In this document: in pieces, positions 25,094 through 33,013 of the stretch
Numbering within the stretch: the stretch's first letter is position 1
Layout of the letters: each line of letters opens with the position of its first letter
DNA from: Bryobacterales bacterium
GTDB lineage: Bacteria; Acidobacteriota; Terriglobia; Bryobacterales; Bryobacteraceae
Direction: 5' to 3'
Length of the DNA: 33,154 bases
Assembly: GCA_016789755.1 (NCBI GenBank)
Contig: JAEUQG010000346.1
Location: 1-33,154 of the forward strand
Program-made: the position numbers and the translations under genes
The notes under the pieces: model-generated
The model's database searches: none
Told to the model about the DNA's origin: nothing
The model's input: only the letters and a program-made list of their open reading frames with translations

Positions 25094-26288
25094 CAGACCT
25101 CCAAATCACGATCTGTGGCATCCGGAATCGGACAGGCTGAGGTTTGGCAGCGCACAACCCCCATAAAAGCCACGTCATCTCCCGGTTCTCCCAACTGAGG
25201 CTCATCGCAGCAATGGCCCAAGCCGTCAACAAGATAATCCACGTTCGTCGCTCGTAGGAGTCCCCCTTCCCGGCCCGGCGGGCGAGCGACACGACTACTC
25301 CCAGGAAGAACAACAACCCGACGATCCCGTGCTCCACAGCGACACCCAACACTGTGTTGTGAGCTGCCATGCCGGTACCTCGGGTTGCGCCGATGGCATT
25401 CTCAAACCCGCCTGCCCCTACTCCCATGATTGGGTGTTGCAGAAACGCTGCGTAGCCCTTCCTCCATATGTCGATCCTGCCATTCAGGTCCCGGGCGGAA
25501 ACCTGGTCGCCAATCGTAGACAATCGCCGGAAAGCCACGTCCTCAGAAAAACTGCTGACTCCGTAAACGATTAAACCGCCAAGAGCGGCAATCCCGACGA
25601 ACGCCTTTGCCGTATTCCTCCAAAGCGTCGAAAGCGGAAGCAATAGCACCACTGCTAATGTCACGGCGGCTCCACGGGAGGCGGTTAGAAAAGCGCCGGC
25701 GACTGCAAGCGGGATATACAGAAGAAACAGCCATCCTCGCGATCGTTCTCTCATCGAGAGTTGCCAGGCGGCGGGAATACCGAGAACGAGAGTAACTGCG
25801 AGGTCGTTCGGGTCGAAGCCTGGCGCACTGACTCGACTGTCTCCTTGGCGAACGTCCAACAAGAAGTTATAAAGAACGCCACCCAGACAGACACAGCAGC
25901 CCAGAACCCAAGCGGTCAGTAACTTGTGGTAGCGCTCCGCCGTGCGAACGCTTTGATGGATGATCCAAGCATCCAGCAGTAGTTGCCCGAAGGACAGCAC
26001 GCGGCGCAAGCCTCTCTCAGGCTCAGCGGTTTGGATCACAGTCAGCCCCACCCAGAGAACGAACAACAGCATCCAGAAGTGGGCAGGTTCATGGGGACGC
26101 AAGATGCGGCGTTTCCACAAGAGCGGGATCCAAGCGGCAGCAGCAATCAGGGTAAAGGCCCTGCTGAATTGCACCCTTACCGGGAGCAAAAGCATATCTC
26201 CCCACGGAATAAGAAACACCAGAAGCCAACAGAGGAGAAAGCCAATCTGATCCCAGTGCCCGTCTTTTCTAGCGGTGGAGGCAGTCAT
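25068..26288 (-). CDS. O-antigen ligase/polymerase-like membrane protein (Wzy_C), upstream copy
   Basis: A 406-residue polytopic membrane protein with about ten hydrophobic helices. The Wzy_C region is recognised by GFDPNDLAVTLVLGIP, TASRGAAV, HPIMGVGAGGFENAIG and MAAHNTVLGVAVEHGIVG. As it directly follows the flippase, it is the better candidate for the repeat-unit polymerase of a Wzx/Wzy pathway; the copy at 17220 could then be a ligase. The ATG at 26288 overlaps the flippase stop as ATGA. Sequence between these proteins is very divergent, so roles cannot be settled from sequence alone. Confidence 0.85.
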   Translation of the reverse strand: MTASTARKDGHWDQIGFLLCWLLVFLIPWGDMLLLPVRVQFSRAFTLIAAAAWIPLLWKRRILRPHEPAHFWMLLFVLWVGLTVIQTAEPERGLRRVLSFGQLLLDAWIIHQSVRTAERYHKLLTAWVLGCCVCLGGVLYNFLLDVRQGDSRVSAPGFDPNDLAVTLVLGIPAAWQLSMRERSRGWLFLLYIPLAVAGAFLTASRGAAVTLAVVLLLPLSTLWRNTAKAFVGIAALGGLIVYGVSSFSEDVAFRRLSTIGDQVSARDLNGRIDIWRKGYAAFLQHPIMGVGAGGFENAIGATRGTGMAAHNTVLGVAVEHGIVGLLFFLGVVVSLARRAGKGDSYERRTWIILLTAWAIAAMSLSWENREMTWLLWGLCAAKPQPVRFRMPQIVIWRSDATTQATA

Positions 26289-27526
26289 CGGAATCTCCTG
26301 GCGGTGCAGTATCCAAGGAGCCCAATACTGAGCACTAACTGCAAACCGTATCCCGCGCTTTGTGCCATGGCCGCCCCGGAGACACCATGAGTTGGGATCC
26401 ATACCCAACAACAGGCAGCCGTGCAAGCTGATGCGAGTACCAGCGTCGGGAGTTGGGGATAATAGCAGCGCGCCGCGGCAAGCAAATATCCGAGCGCCGA
26501 TACAACATAACTCAATGCTCCTGCCAGCATCAGCCACAAGAACGACTTGCTCTCGGCGGCGAAGGGAACACCGTAGAGCAGCAGAAGGATGCTCTTGCCA
26601 CACCAAAGCGCTATGCCGATGCCTCCCAAACCAAGCGTCAAAGCTAGGGCGATCAGCTTTGAGGCTTGCCTCATGAACGAAGATCTGTTACCGAGCCAGA
26701 AGCTTCTTGCCATCGCTGTTCCAGCGGCCTGCCCAGTGGCGATCACAAGAGTGTTCAGTGCAATCGATATGTATGACAGCGCGGCAAAGATCCCGACGGC
26801 GCTCGGAGAGTCCCATCCCGCCAGGAAATAGCGGGGGATCGAGGCATTGAGTGAAACCATAAGCATCAGCAACCCAAGGGGTGCCGCTGACGCCGCAAGT
26901 CTCCCCACGTTTTCCCACGTACTCCAACGGCAAGATGCTCTTACTGCCTGCATATCCACGGCGGCAACTGCGGCCGAGATTGCAGCCATGGCCGTCAAGC
27001 AACCCAACAAACTGTGACTCCAATACATCACCAAGGCTGTCGCAACCAGGCTTCCCCCCCATCTGGCAATCATCGACCTGCCGATCCGGTCCATTTGCTC
27101 GGAACGCTGCATTTCCCCGTACAGCAGTTCGCTTATGGTTTCAAAGGCCTTTACGACCGTAAGCCCGACAAGCGCCAGTCCCTGAGGAGACGCTTGCGCA
27201 AGAGCTCCGACGAAGAGGAAGGCAGTGGCCGTAGCACTTGCTGTAACCCGGAGGGTGAGGTAGTTCCCAGTCTCCGTATGCCGGGCTATGTCAGTTGCTA
27301 GTAGAGTGCGCAGGTGCATGTTCGAGAACAGGAAAACGGGACTGACAATCGCAAGCGCCAGGGCATACGCCCCAACATCGTGTGGGCTTCCGAGCCGTGC
27401 CAGTACGACGACAATCCCCCACTGGGCCGCGGCTTGGGCGATGTTCCCGAAGGTCATCCATGCGAGGTTCCAGCGCAGGGGGGATGCCGAAGCCGATGGA
27501 AATACACTGTCAAAGCTAGCCTGCAT
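26285..27526 (-). CDS. Wzx-like lipopolysaccharide/oligosaccharide flippase
   Basis: A 413-residue membrane protein of the MATE/MOP flippase superfamily with about twelve hydrophobic segments. Helix 1 begins NLAWMTFGNIAQAAAQWGIVVVLA, and LGSPHDVGAYALALAI is the usual second-helix signature of polysaccharide flippases. SSFMRQASKLIALAL and GKSILLLLYG follow later. It would move the undecaprenyl-linked repeat unit to the periplasmic face. It starts 3 bases after the kinase stop codon and overlaps the next gene by 4 bases. Confidence 0.85.
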   Translation of the reverse strand: MQASFDSVFPSASASPLRWNLAWMTFGNIAQAAAQWGIVVVLARLGSPHDVGAYALALAIVSPVFLFSNMHLRTLLATDIARHTETGNYLTLRVTASATATAFLFVGALAQASPQGLALVGLTVVKAFETISELLYGEMQRSEQMDRIGRSMIARWGGSLVATALVMYWSHSLLGCLTAMAAISAAVAAVDMQAVRASCRWSTWENVGRLAASAAPLGLLMLMVSLNASIPRYFLAGWDSPSAVGIFAALSYISIALNTLVIATGQAAGTAMARSFWLGNRSSFMRQASKLIALALTLGLGGIGIALWCGKSILLLLYGVPFAAESKSFLWLMLAGALSYVVSALGYLLAAARCYYPQLPTLVLASACTAACCWVWIPTHGVSGAAMAQSAGYGLQLVLSIGLLGYCTARRFR

Positions 27527-27529
27527 GAC

Positions 27530-29719
27530 CTATCCCTTTCCATTGGCCCGATAGTACTTGCCGTAGTGGCTGTAGTAGTAGTAGCTGTCGCTCATTTCTT
27601 GATGGACTTGATTGAGAACCAGCCCCATCACATTGGCGCGCAGGCGCTGCAAAGTGGCGATGACCGCCCCTACTGCTTTGCGATTGGTCTCACCCGCCCT
27701 TGTGACGACAACAACACCATCCACCGCCGTTGCCATCTGCAGAGGTTCGGCGAAGCCGAGCAGCGGGGGAGCATCGAGAATTACGAGATCGTACTGCGAG
27801 CCGGCGTCCTCCAGCAGTTCCATGAGGCCTCGACCGATCAGGTCTGCAGCGCGTCGCGAGGGAGGACCGGCGGGGAGTACATCAAGGTCAGGGAGACCCG
27901 CGGGTTGGATGAGCGCTTCCTTCCAGGGAACTTCTCCAACGAGTACGTTGGACAAGCCTAGGGCGGAAGAAATACCGAAACGCTTGTGAACGCTCGGACG
28001 GCGTAAATCACCATCAATCAGCAAGGTGCGGTGGTGCTGTTCGGCATGCGTGGCGGCAAGGTGGGCCGCGATGGTGGACTTGCCTTCGCCAGGCGAAGCG
28101 CTGGTTACCAGCAATGAGCGCAACCGGCGGTCAAAGTCGCTGAGCAGGATGGAGTTGCGCAGAGTGCGGATTGCCTCGGCATAGGTATTGGCATGGTCGT
28201 TGGCATCGTGCAAAGCGACCAGGGATTTGGTGGATCCGTGCTGCGCCACAGGCCCCAATTGACTTCGCCAATTCTTGACAACCGGAAGCGAGCCGATAAC
28301 TTCTGTTTTCAGAGTGCGTGCAACCTGCTCCGGATCGCGGATCGTGTTGTCCAAAGCGTCCGACAGAACAGCCGCACCGAAGGCAAGCAAAGTGGAGAAG
28401 ACGAAGGCCAGAGCTAGATTCAGCTTCAGGTTCGGGAAGACAGGCTTTGCGGGAGGGCGCGCAGGGTCGGCAATTCGGATAGAGGAGTTCTGGAAGCTGG
28501 CGTTGATCCCAGCCTCCTTGATCTTGCGAACTAGTTCCTCGTAGAGCTTCTTGTCCGCCTCGGCTTCACGCTTTACGGCCTGATACTCAAAAGACCGGGC
28601 GTTGAGGCGGTCGAACTCACCCTTGGTCTCCTGCACCGCCTTTTGCAGCATGCCTTCCCGGTTCATAGACTCCTGATATTCGATCTCGACCCTTTGCACG
28701 ATGTTTTGCCGGGTACGGTCGTGTTGGCGCTGGATTTCACCGAACTGCGCGGCCGCCTTGCGGTATTCCGGGTGTGCCGTACCGTATTGGGCCTTGATCT
28801 GGCTAAAGCGCTCCTGGGCTTCGTTCACTTTTTCAGTGAGTTTTCTTAACGGTTCGCCTTGGCCAGAGACTTGGACGGCTTCGAGGGCGCCGTTCTTCAC
28901 AGATTGAAACGCCGCCTCTTTTCGGACACGGTCGGATTGTGCATTGGTGTATTCGGTATTCAGTTGCAGTAAGCGGGCGGAAAGGATATTGGTTTTCTCT
29001 TCCGGGCTGATCATGTTCAGTTCGCGCTCGAACTGAATCAGCGCGGCGGAGGACTGCTCCATCTTGGCGCGCAACTCCTCGAGTTGCTTTTCCATGAAAG
29101 TGGTAAGGCTAGCCGAGGCGCGGAAGCGGATGTTATACGTGTGTTCGAGATAGGACTGGGCGATAGAGTTGGCGATGTCCGCGGATAGTTGTGGGTCCGT
29201 GGATCTGTAGCTGATCAACAGGAGGTAGGTGCTGGTGGGTCTGTTCACCTTCAGGTTCTTCAGGAAGACGTTGGACTGAGCCACATTCGATTCAGGCGCC
29301 TGGTCGGCGGATGTCAGACGGTAGCGCTGGGCCACCGGGCGCAACACGCTATCGGACTGTACCAACTTGATCTGAGTCGCAAGGAACTGGTCGGAATCGT
29401 TGAACAGGCCGGAACGGACGGACTCCTGGCCGACCACGCCCGTGGGCGTCTGGCGGTCGATATCGACGGTAGCGGTGGATTCATAGACCGGGGTGATGCG
29501 GTTGGAAATCATGGCAGTGGCAAATACGGAGACGGCCACAAACAGAAGAATCTTCCACCTGTGCCGTTTCAGCACCCAGGCGTAGTGAGAGAGTGGCACT
29601 CCACCCTCGTCCTGCTCCGCTTCCGGGAACGCCATTCCGGCGGAGTGAGGAACAAGTTGGGCGATTCGATAGGTTTCGCCGGCGAGGACGATTTCTTTGT
29701 CGGATTTCTCTTGGGGCAT
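27530..29719 (-). CDS. Wzc-like polysaccharide co-polymerase / tyrosine autokinase
   Basis: A 729-residue inner-membrane protein. A cytoplasmic start leads to TM1 (about 53-72, ILLFVAVSVFATAMI). A Wzz-type periplasmic domain follows with long coiled-coil helices (about 190-400), then TM2 near 430-450 (LALAFVFSTLLAFGAAVL). The cytoplasmic BY-kinase domain has Walker A SPGEGKST (about 542-549), Walker A' LLIDGDLRRP (about 566) and Walker B VILDAPP (about 646). The C-terminal tyrosine cluster SYYYYSHYGKYY (Tyr713-716, 719, 722, 723) is the expected autophosphorylation tail. It controls chain length and export together with the Wza-like protein upstream. The gap to that gene is 38 bases. Confidence 0.95.
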   Translation of the reverse strand: MPQEKSDKEIVLAGETYRIAQLVPHSAGMAFPEAEQDEGGVPLSHYAWVLKRHRWKILLFVAVSVFATAMISNRITPVYESTATVDIDRQTPTGVVGQESVRSGLFNDSDQFLATQIKLVQSDSVLRPVAQRYRLTSADQAPESNVAQSNVFLKNLKVNRPTSTYLLLISYRSTDPQLSADIANSIAQSYLEHTYNIRFRASASLTTFMEKQLEELRAKMEQSSAALIQFERELNMISPEEKTNILSARLLQLNTEYTNAQSDRVRKEAAFQSVKNGALEAVQVSGQGEPLRKLTEKVNEAQERFSQIKAQYGTAHPEYRKAAAQFGEIQRQHDRTRQNIVQRVEIEYQESMNREGMLQKAVQETKGEFDRLNARSFEYQAVKREAEADKKLYEELVRKIKEAGINASFQNSSIRIADPARPPAKPVFPNLKLNLALAFVFSTLLAFGAAVLSDALDNTIRDPEQVARTLKTEVIGSLPVVKNWRSQLGPVAQHGSTKSLVALHDANDHANTYAEAIRTLRNSILLSDFDRRLRSLLVTSASPGEGKSTIAAHLAATHAEQHHRTLLIDGDLRRPSVHKRFGISSALGLSNVLVGEVPWKEALIQPAGLPDLDVLPAGPPSRRAADLIGRGLMELLEDAGSQYDLVILDAPPLLGFAEPLQMATAVDGVVVVTRAGETNRKAVGAVIATLQRLRANVMGLVLNQVHQEMSDSYYYYSHYGKYYRANGKG

Positions 29720-29757
29720 GAGCTGATTCCGGTTCCCTTTCTAGTGCTGGTCTAGTT

Positions 29758-30711
29758 CTAGCGCCGCCAGATGATCATTCCGCTGGCGGTTGCAGAGCCG
29801 AAGCCTGCGAGTTTCTCGAGGGTCGAGATGGTCATGCGCTTTCCCTTGTTGTCGGGGATGTAGAGGATGTCATTGGCCTGAAGCGGCACGTCCGGGCTTT
29901 TGCGGTCGATAATGCGGGAGATCTCGATGGGGATCTCATGCTTAGCACTTGAGGAGTGTTCTTTGCGGTAGATAAACGCCTGCTTCGCGGTGTAGGGCAG
30001 CAACCCTTCGCTCAGGGCCAGCAGCTTCAAAACGCTGGTTCCGGAGCTGTCCTCGACGGGGTAGGCGCCAGGCCGGCGGACGTTTCCGACAACGAAGATC
30101 TTTCCGGCCTCCGGGACACGGATCTCTTCCCCCCCGAAAAGACGCACATTGAGTTCGGGATCAGCCTCATCGATCAGCCCCTTTACGGGGATGCGCTGAA
30201 TGATGGTGGCAGGCGCGCCGTTTTCGCCTGACTGCGTGCGGCTGACCAGGATCTCCGGGCCCGCATCGGACGACAAGCCCTCCGCCCGGGTAATGGCATC
30301 GAGCAGTGTCGCACCGCCGACGGCCTGGAAGGTGAGCGGGCGCTTCACGGAACCTATTACGTTGATCGGGCGGCTGTGGTACTCCACCATGGTGACCGTC
30401 ACCACCGGTGCAATGAGGATGTTCTCGCGGATGAGCGATTCGGCGATGGTGGTTTCCAGTTCCGGAGGCATGCGGCCGGATGCCTGGATCCGCTCCTTGA
30501 GCATTGGCAGGCGGATGAGCCCATCGGTACTGACTCGCACGGTACGAGTGAGTTCCGGGGCATCGTATACGGAGACAGCGATCAAGTCGTTGGGCCCGAT
30601 CTTTTGGGCGGGGAGATTGGCTCCTCCGACCTCGAACAACGGAGGTGAAGTGCGGGTTTGTGCGGCGAGGCATGCCGCTGTGACCAAGAGAAGGACGTTG
30701 AGCCGATGCAT
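29758..30711 (-). CDS. Wza-like polysaccharide export protein (Poly_export, SLBB)
   Basis: A 317-residue periplasmic or outer-membrane protein. A leader (about 1-19, HRLNVLLLVTAACLAAQ) is followed by a Poly_export domain (IGPNDLIAVSVYDAPELTRTVRVSTDGLIRLPML-type block, about 38-120). Two SLBB-like beta-grasp blocks follow: RPINVIGSVKRPLTF and KIFVVGNVRRPGAYPV, then NDILYIPDNKG near the end. This is the family that forms the outer-membrane exit channel for capsule or EPS. The Cys at residue 14 lies in TAAC, which is only a weak lipobox, so lipidation is doubtful. The ATG at 30711 is 7 bases after the upstream stop. Confidence 0.93.
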   Translation of the reverse strand: MHRLNVLLLVTAACLAAQTRTSPPLFEVGGANLPAQKIGPNDLIAVSVYDAPELTRTVRVSTDGLIRLPMLKERIQASGRMPPELETTIAESLIRENILIAPVVTVTMVEYHSRPINVIGSVKRPLTFQAVGGATLLDAITRAEGLSSDAGPEILVSRTQSGENGAPATIIQRIPVKGLIDEADPELNVRLFGGEEIRVPEAGKIFVVGNVRRPGAYPVEDSSGTSVLKLLALSEGLLPYTAKQAFIYRKEHSSSAKHEIPIEISRIIDRKSPDVPLQANDILYIPDNKGKRMTISTLEKLAGFGSATASGMIIWRR

Positions 30712-30718
30712 GGTTTGG

Positions 30719-31015
30719 CTACTCTCCTTGGTGGGCTGCCACCGGGGCAAGGTTGGCGTGGCGCAGGGATTCTACCAAGCGATGGAGTTCGCCGATTCTT
30801 GTTTCGAGATCGGTCACTTTGCGGTCAATGGTGGTTTCCGTGACGTCGGGGGCAGAGTGGCCGGCGCCGCCGCTCACGGACCGCATGACGGCAGCACGGG
30901 CGAAGTCGGACAGGCTTCGTGCCCCATAGAGCGAACAACTGGCGCGGAGCTTCTCGAACTCCTCCTCGCTGAGACGGAAGTTGACAAGGCGATTGCGTGG
31001 CTTGAAGACGGGCAT
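30719..31015 (-). CDS. Ribbon-helix-helix DNA-binding protein heading the polysaccharide operon
   Basis: A 98-residue protein. Residues about 8-52 (LVNFRLSEEEFEKLRASCSL, then GARSLSDFARAAVMRSV) match a CopG/Arc-type ribbon-helix-helix: a short strand with alternating residues and two helices. Residues about 65-92 (KVTDLETRIGELHRLVESL) form a short coiled coil that may set oligomer state. It probably binds DNA as a dimer, perhaps its own promoter region at 31016-31340. The ATG at 31015 has GGAGGTG about 9 bases upstream. A TTG at 31042 is possible but would overlap that ribosome-binding site. Confidence 0.75.
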   Translation of the reverse strand: MPVFKPRNRLVNFRLSEEEFEKLRASCSLYGARSLSDFARAAVMRSVSGGAGHSAPDVTETTIDRKVTDLETRIGELHRLVESLRHANLAPVAAHQGE

Positions 31016-31023
31016 AGGTATCA

Positions 31024-31030
31024 CACCTCC
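31024..31030 (-). promoter_or_regulatory. Ribosome-binding site of the RHH gene
   Basis: GGAGGTG on the minus strand lies 8 bases before the ATG at 31015. It is one of the clearest in the window and supports that start. Confidence 0.6.
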
Positions 31031-31107
31031 AGGAGTGATCAAGAGTGATGAACGAGTGTTGAACGCTCACGGACGGCGCCGGAGAGCGGGCATGCACAGA
31101 GAGTGAA

Positions 31108-31123
31108 TGCAAGGGGCTTGCCA
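31108..31123 (-). promoter_or_regulatory. Sigma-54-type promoter of the polysaccharide operon
   Basis: The minus strand reads TGGCAAGCCCCTTGCA. It has the invariant GG and GC separated by exactly 10 bases and closely matches the consensus TGGCAC-N5-TTGCA. Transcription would begin about 31096, leaving a leader of about 80 bases before the RHH gene. The -24 box lies within a perfect inverted repeat, GCTTGCC (31116-31122) and GGCAAGC (31128-31134). Confidence 0.6.
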
Positions 31124-31190
31124 AAGAGGCAAGCGGGGCGAACACATTGAAAATACAAGTGATAGCGAGGGCCGGAGTTCGCCGATGGTC

Positions 31191-31206
31191 CCGAAACGGG
31201 TTTCGG
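31191..31206. promoter_or_regulatory. Palindrome upstream of the sigma-54 site, possible activator site
   Basis: CCGAAA (31191-31196) and TTTCGG (31201-31206) form a palindrome around CGGG. It lies about 70-95 bases upstream of the proposed -24 box, the range where enhancer-binding activators of sigma-54 promoters bind. Function is inferred from position only. Confidence 0.4.
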
Positions 31207-31298
31207 AGTGGAACGCTGGGTTTGTTTTGAGAAAAAGAGACGGGTTCGCCGGGGACACATGAAAGGCGTATCGGCGAAGAGAGGGAGGGTTTACAAAA

Positions 31299-31332
31299 AG
31301 TTTGCGGCGGTCTTGGGTTCGTTTTGCAAACT
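31299..31332 (-). terminator. Hairpin with T-run after rplK
   Basis: On the minus strand AGTTTGC (31332-31326) pairs with GCAAACT (31305-31299), followed directly by TTTTG. The loop is 20 bases. It could be the intrinsic terminator of the tuf-secE-nusG-rplK transcript, protecting the polysaccharide operon from read-through. Confidence 0.5.
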
Positions 31333-31343
31333 ATTCAATGCGA

Positions 31344-31368
31344 AGGGCCTGGGAAGCCCCCAGGCCCT
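31344..31368. terminator. Strong GC hairpin after rplK
   Basis: AGGGCCTGGG (31344-31353) and CCCAGGCCCT (31359-31368) form a perfect 10-bp stem with a 5-base loop, 54-78 bases beyond the rplK stop. No T-run follows on the minus strand; T6 precedes it instead. It may be a transcript-stabilising 3' hairpin or work with the T-run hairpin downstream. Confidence 0.55.
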
Positions 31369-31421
31369 GGCAAAAAACTGACGATGTGATGAAAAGCGAT
31401 GAATTGTGTAGAACGGTCAGC

Positions 31422-31850
31422 TTAGATGACGTCTACACCCATCGAACGGGCGGTGCCTTTGACGCTGCGCACGGCGGCGGCGACGTCGAAGCAGTTGAGG
31501 TCCGGCATTTTCAGCTTGGCGATTTCCTCGACCTGCTTCTCGGTGATTTTGCCGACCTTATTCTTGTTCGGTTCCGCCGAGCCCTTGGCCAGGTTCACCG
31601 CGCGCTTGATGAGGACAGGAACCGGGGGTGTCTTCGTGATGAAGGTGAAGGTGCGGTCGGAGAAGATGGTGATGACAACGGGGATGATCAGGCCTTCCTG
31701 ATCTTTGGCCGATGTCTTGGCGTTGAACGCCTTGCAGAACTCCATGATGTTGACGCCCTGAGGTCCGAGCGCAGTACCCACGGGCGGGGCGGGGGTAGCC
31801 TTCCCGGCGGGGATCTGAAGTTTCACCATTCCGGTAACTTTTTTAGCCAT
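31422..31850 (-). CDS. rplK: 50S ribosomal protein L11
   Basis: A 142-residue L11, which binds 23S rRNA at the GTPase-associated centre. The N-terminal [20 protein letters not shown] and [19 protein letters not shown] are invariant, and the C-terminal RNA-binding domain ends in [11 protein letters not shown]. The length is canonical. It follows nusG by 21 bases. The gene that normally follows, rplA, is absent from this locus. Confidence 0.98.
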   Translation of the reverse strand: MAKKVTGMVKLQIPAGKATPAPPVGTALGPQGVNIMEFCKAFNAKTSAKDQEGLIIPVVITIFSDRTFTFITKTPPVPVLIKRAVNLAKGSAEPNKNKVGKITEKQVEEIAKLKMPDLNCFDVAAAVRSVKGTARSMGVDVI

Positions 31851-31871
31851 GACAAATCCTTACAAAAAACG

Positions 31872-32501
31872 TTAAGCGATCTTTTCCACCTGAAGGAATT
31901 CCAGCTCGACCGGGGTGGCTCGGCCGAAGATGGTGACAAGGACACGCAGCGTGTTGCGCTCGGAGTTGACCTCGTCGACTTTTCCGGAGAAGTTGGCGAA
32001 GGGGCCGTCGATGATGCGGACGGTTTCTCCCTTTTCGAAGTTGAGCTTGGGGCGGGGGCGCTCGGCCGAAGAGGCCTGGCGGTAGAGGATGGAGTGCACT
32101 TCTTGCGGGGTTAGCGGGACAGGGGTATTGCCGCCACCGACGAATCCGGTGACGCGGGGGGTGTTCTTGATTTCGTGCCAGAGCTGGTCATCCATGGCCA
32201 TCTGCACGAGGACATAGCCGGGGTAGAGGAGGCGCTTGCTGGTGACCTTTTTGCCGTTGCGGAGCTCCACCACCTCTTCGGTGGGGATGAGGATCTGCCC
32301 GATTTTTTCGGCGAAACCGAAGGCCTCGGCGCGGCTGCGGAGGGAGTCCGCCACCTTCTGCTCAAAGCCGGAGTAGGAATGGATGATATACCACTGTTTC
32401 GATTCGTCGAGCAAGGAATCATCGACAGCAGGGGCGGACTGGTCCGGCTCACCTTCGGGTTCCGATGAAGCTCCGTTATTGAAATCGAGGTCGTCCGCCA
32501 T
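31872..32501 (-). CDS. nusG: Transcription antitermination/elongation factor NusG
   Basis: A 209-residue NusG with NGN and KOW domains, which travels with RNA polymerase and links it to Rho or the ribosome. The NGN domain starts [16 protein letters not shown] (about residue 35) and includes [14 protein letters not shown]. The KOW domain is [21 protein letters not shown]. The first roughly 34 residues are an acidic, disordered extension ([20 protein letters not shown]) not found in the short E. coli protein. The ATG at 32501 starts this extension, and upstream readings enter secE. The gap to secE is 10 bases. Confidence 0.97.
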   Translation of the reverse strand: MADDLDFNNGASSEPEGEPDQSAPAVDDSLLDESKQWYIIHSYSGFEQKVADSLRSRAEAFGFAEKIGQILIPTEEVVELRNGKKVTSKRLLYPGYVLVQMAMDDQLWHEIKNTPRVTGFVGGGNTPVPLTPQEVHSILYRQASSAERPRPKLNFEKGETVRIIDGPFANFSGKVDEVNSERNTLRVLVTIFGRATPVELEFLQVEKIA

Positions 32502-32511
32502 GAGGGCCACC

Positions 32512-32763
32512 TTACTTGGTAAAGGTATCGAAAATTTTGGTGATGAGCCGTGTGATCGCGATATCGACCACAAAGAAGTACGCCGCGAAACCGAAGACCG
32601 CCGCAATCACGACGATGGTCGTGGCGCGAACCTGTTTCCAGCTAGGCCAAGTAACGCGGCGCATTTCGGCCTTGAGGTCATCCACATAGTCCTTGACCTT
32701 CGCGGGCCAAGAACTCACGTTTTGGCCGAGCGATGCCTTTTCGACTCTAGTTTCGGTTTCCAT
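32512..32763 (-). CDS. secE: Preprotein translocase subunit SecE
   Basis: An 83-residue single-helix SecE, which clamps SecY in the inner membrane. The amphipathic segment [23 protein letters not shown] is the family hallmark. The membrane helix is about [21 protein letters not shown]. The ATG at 32763 is used; a GTG at 32778 adds five residues and also fits. It sits in the usual order tRNA-Trp, secE, nusG, rplK. Confidence 0.95.
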   Translation of the reverse strand: METETRVEKASLGQNVSSWPAKVKDYVDDLKAEMRRVTWPSWKQVRATTIVVIAAVFGFAAYFFVVDIAITRLITKIFDTFTK

Positions 32764-32844
32764 AGTAGCCACAACCACTCTCTCAACTTTATATGAGATT
32801 GTTTACGAACGAAGTTTCCGTGCGGGTCCGGAAGCAAATAAGCT

Positions 32845-32919
32845 TGGCAGGGGCGGAGGGATTCGAACCCCCACTCGCGGTTTTGGAGACCGCTGGTCTG
32901 CCGTTAAACCTACGCCCCT
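32845..32919 (-). tRNA. trnW: tRNA-Trp (CCA anticodon)
   Basis: A 75-base gene including an encoded 3' CCA. The acceptor arms AGGGGCG and CGCCCCT pair perfectly. The anticodon stem is GCGGT/ACCGC around the loop CTCCAAA, giving anticodon CCA. The T arm contains GGTTCGAATCC. Its position between tuf and secE is the common bacterial arrangement. Confidence 0.97.
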
Positions 32920-32948
32920 ACATTCGCAGAGATCATCCGAGCCTTCCC

Positions 32949-32954
32949 ATTGTA
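32949..32954 (-). promoter_or_regulatory. -10 element before tRNA-Trp
   Basis: TACAAT on the minus strand (five of six matches) lies 30 bases upstream of the tRNA 5' end. The -35 region (GTTCCA, 16-base spacer) is weak, so the gene may also rely on read-through from tuf. Confidence 0.4.
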
Positions 32955-33013
32955 GCGGATTTTTGACCGCTGGAACAGGGATGGCCCGGAAAAGGCATCT
33001 CTGGAGACGAAGT

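Noticed and set aside
31344..31368. Hairpin as a simple intrinsic terminator of rplK
   Set aside because: The stem is strong, but no T-run follows it on the minus strand; the more distal hairpin at 31299-31332 has one.
31302..32114. 270-codon + strand frame across rplK and nusG
   Set aside because: Antisense shadow rich in Gly, Asp and Val over two universally conserved genes.
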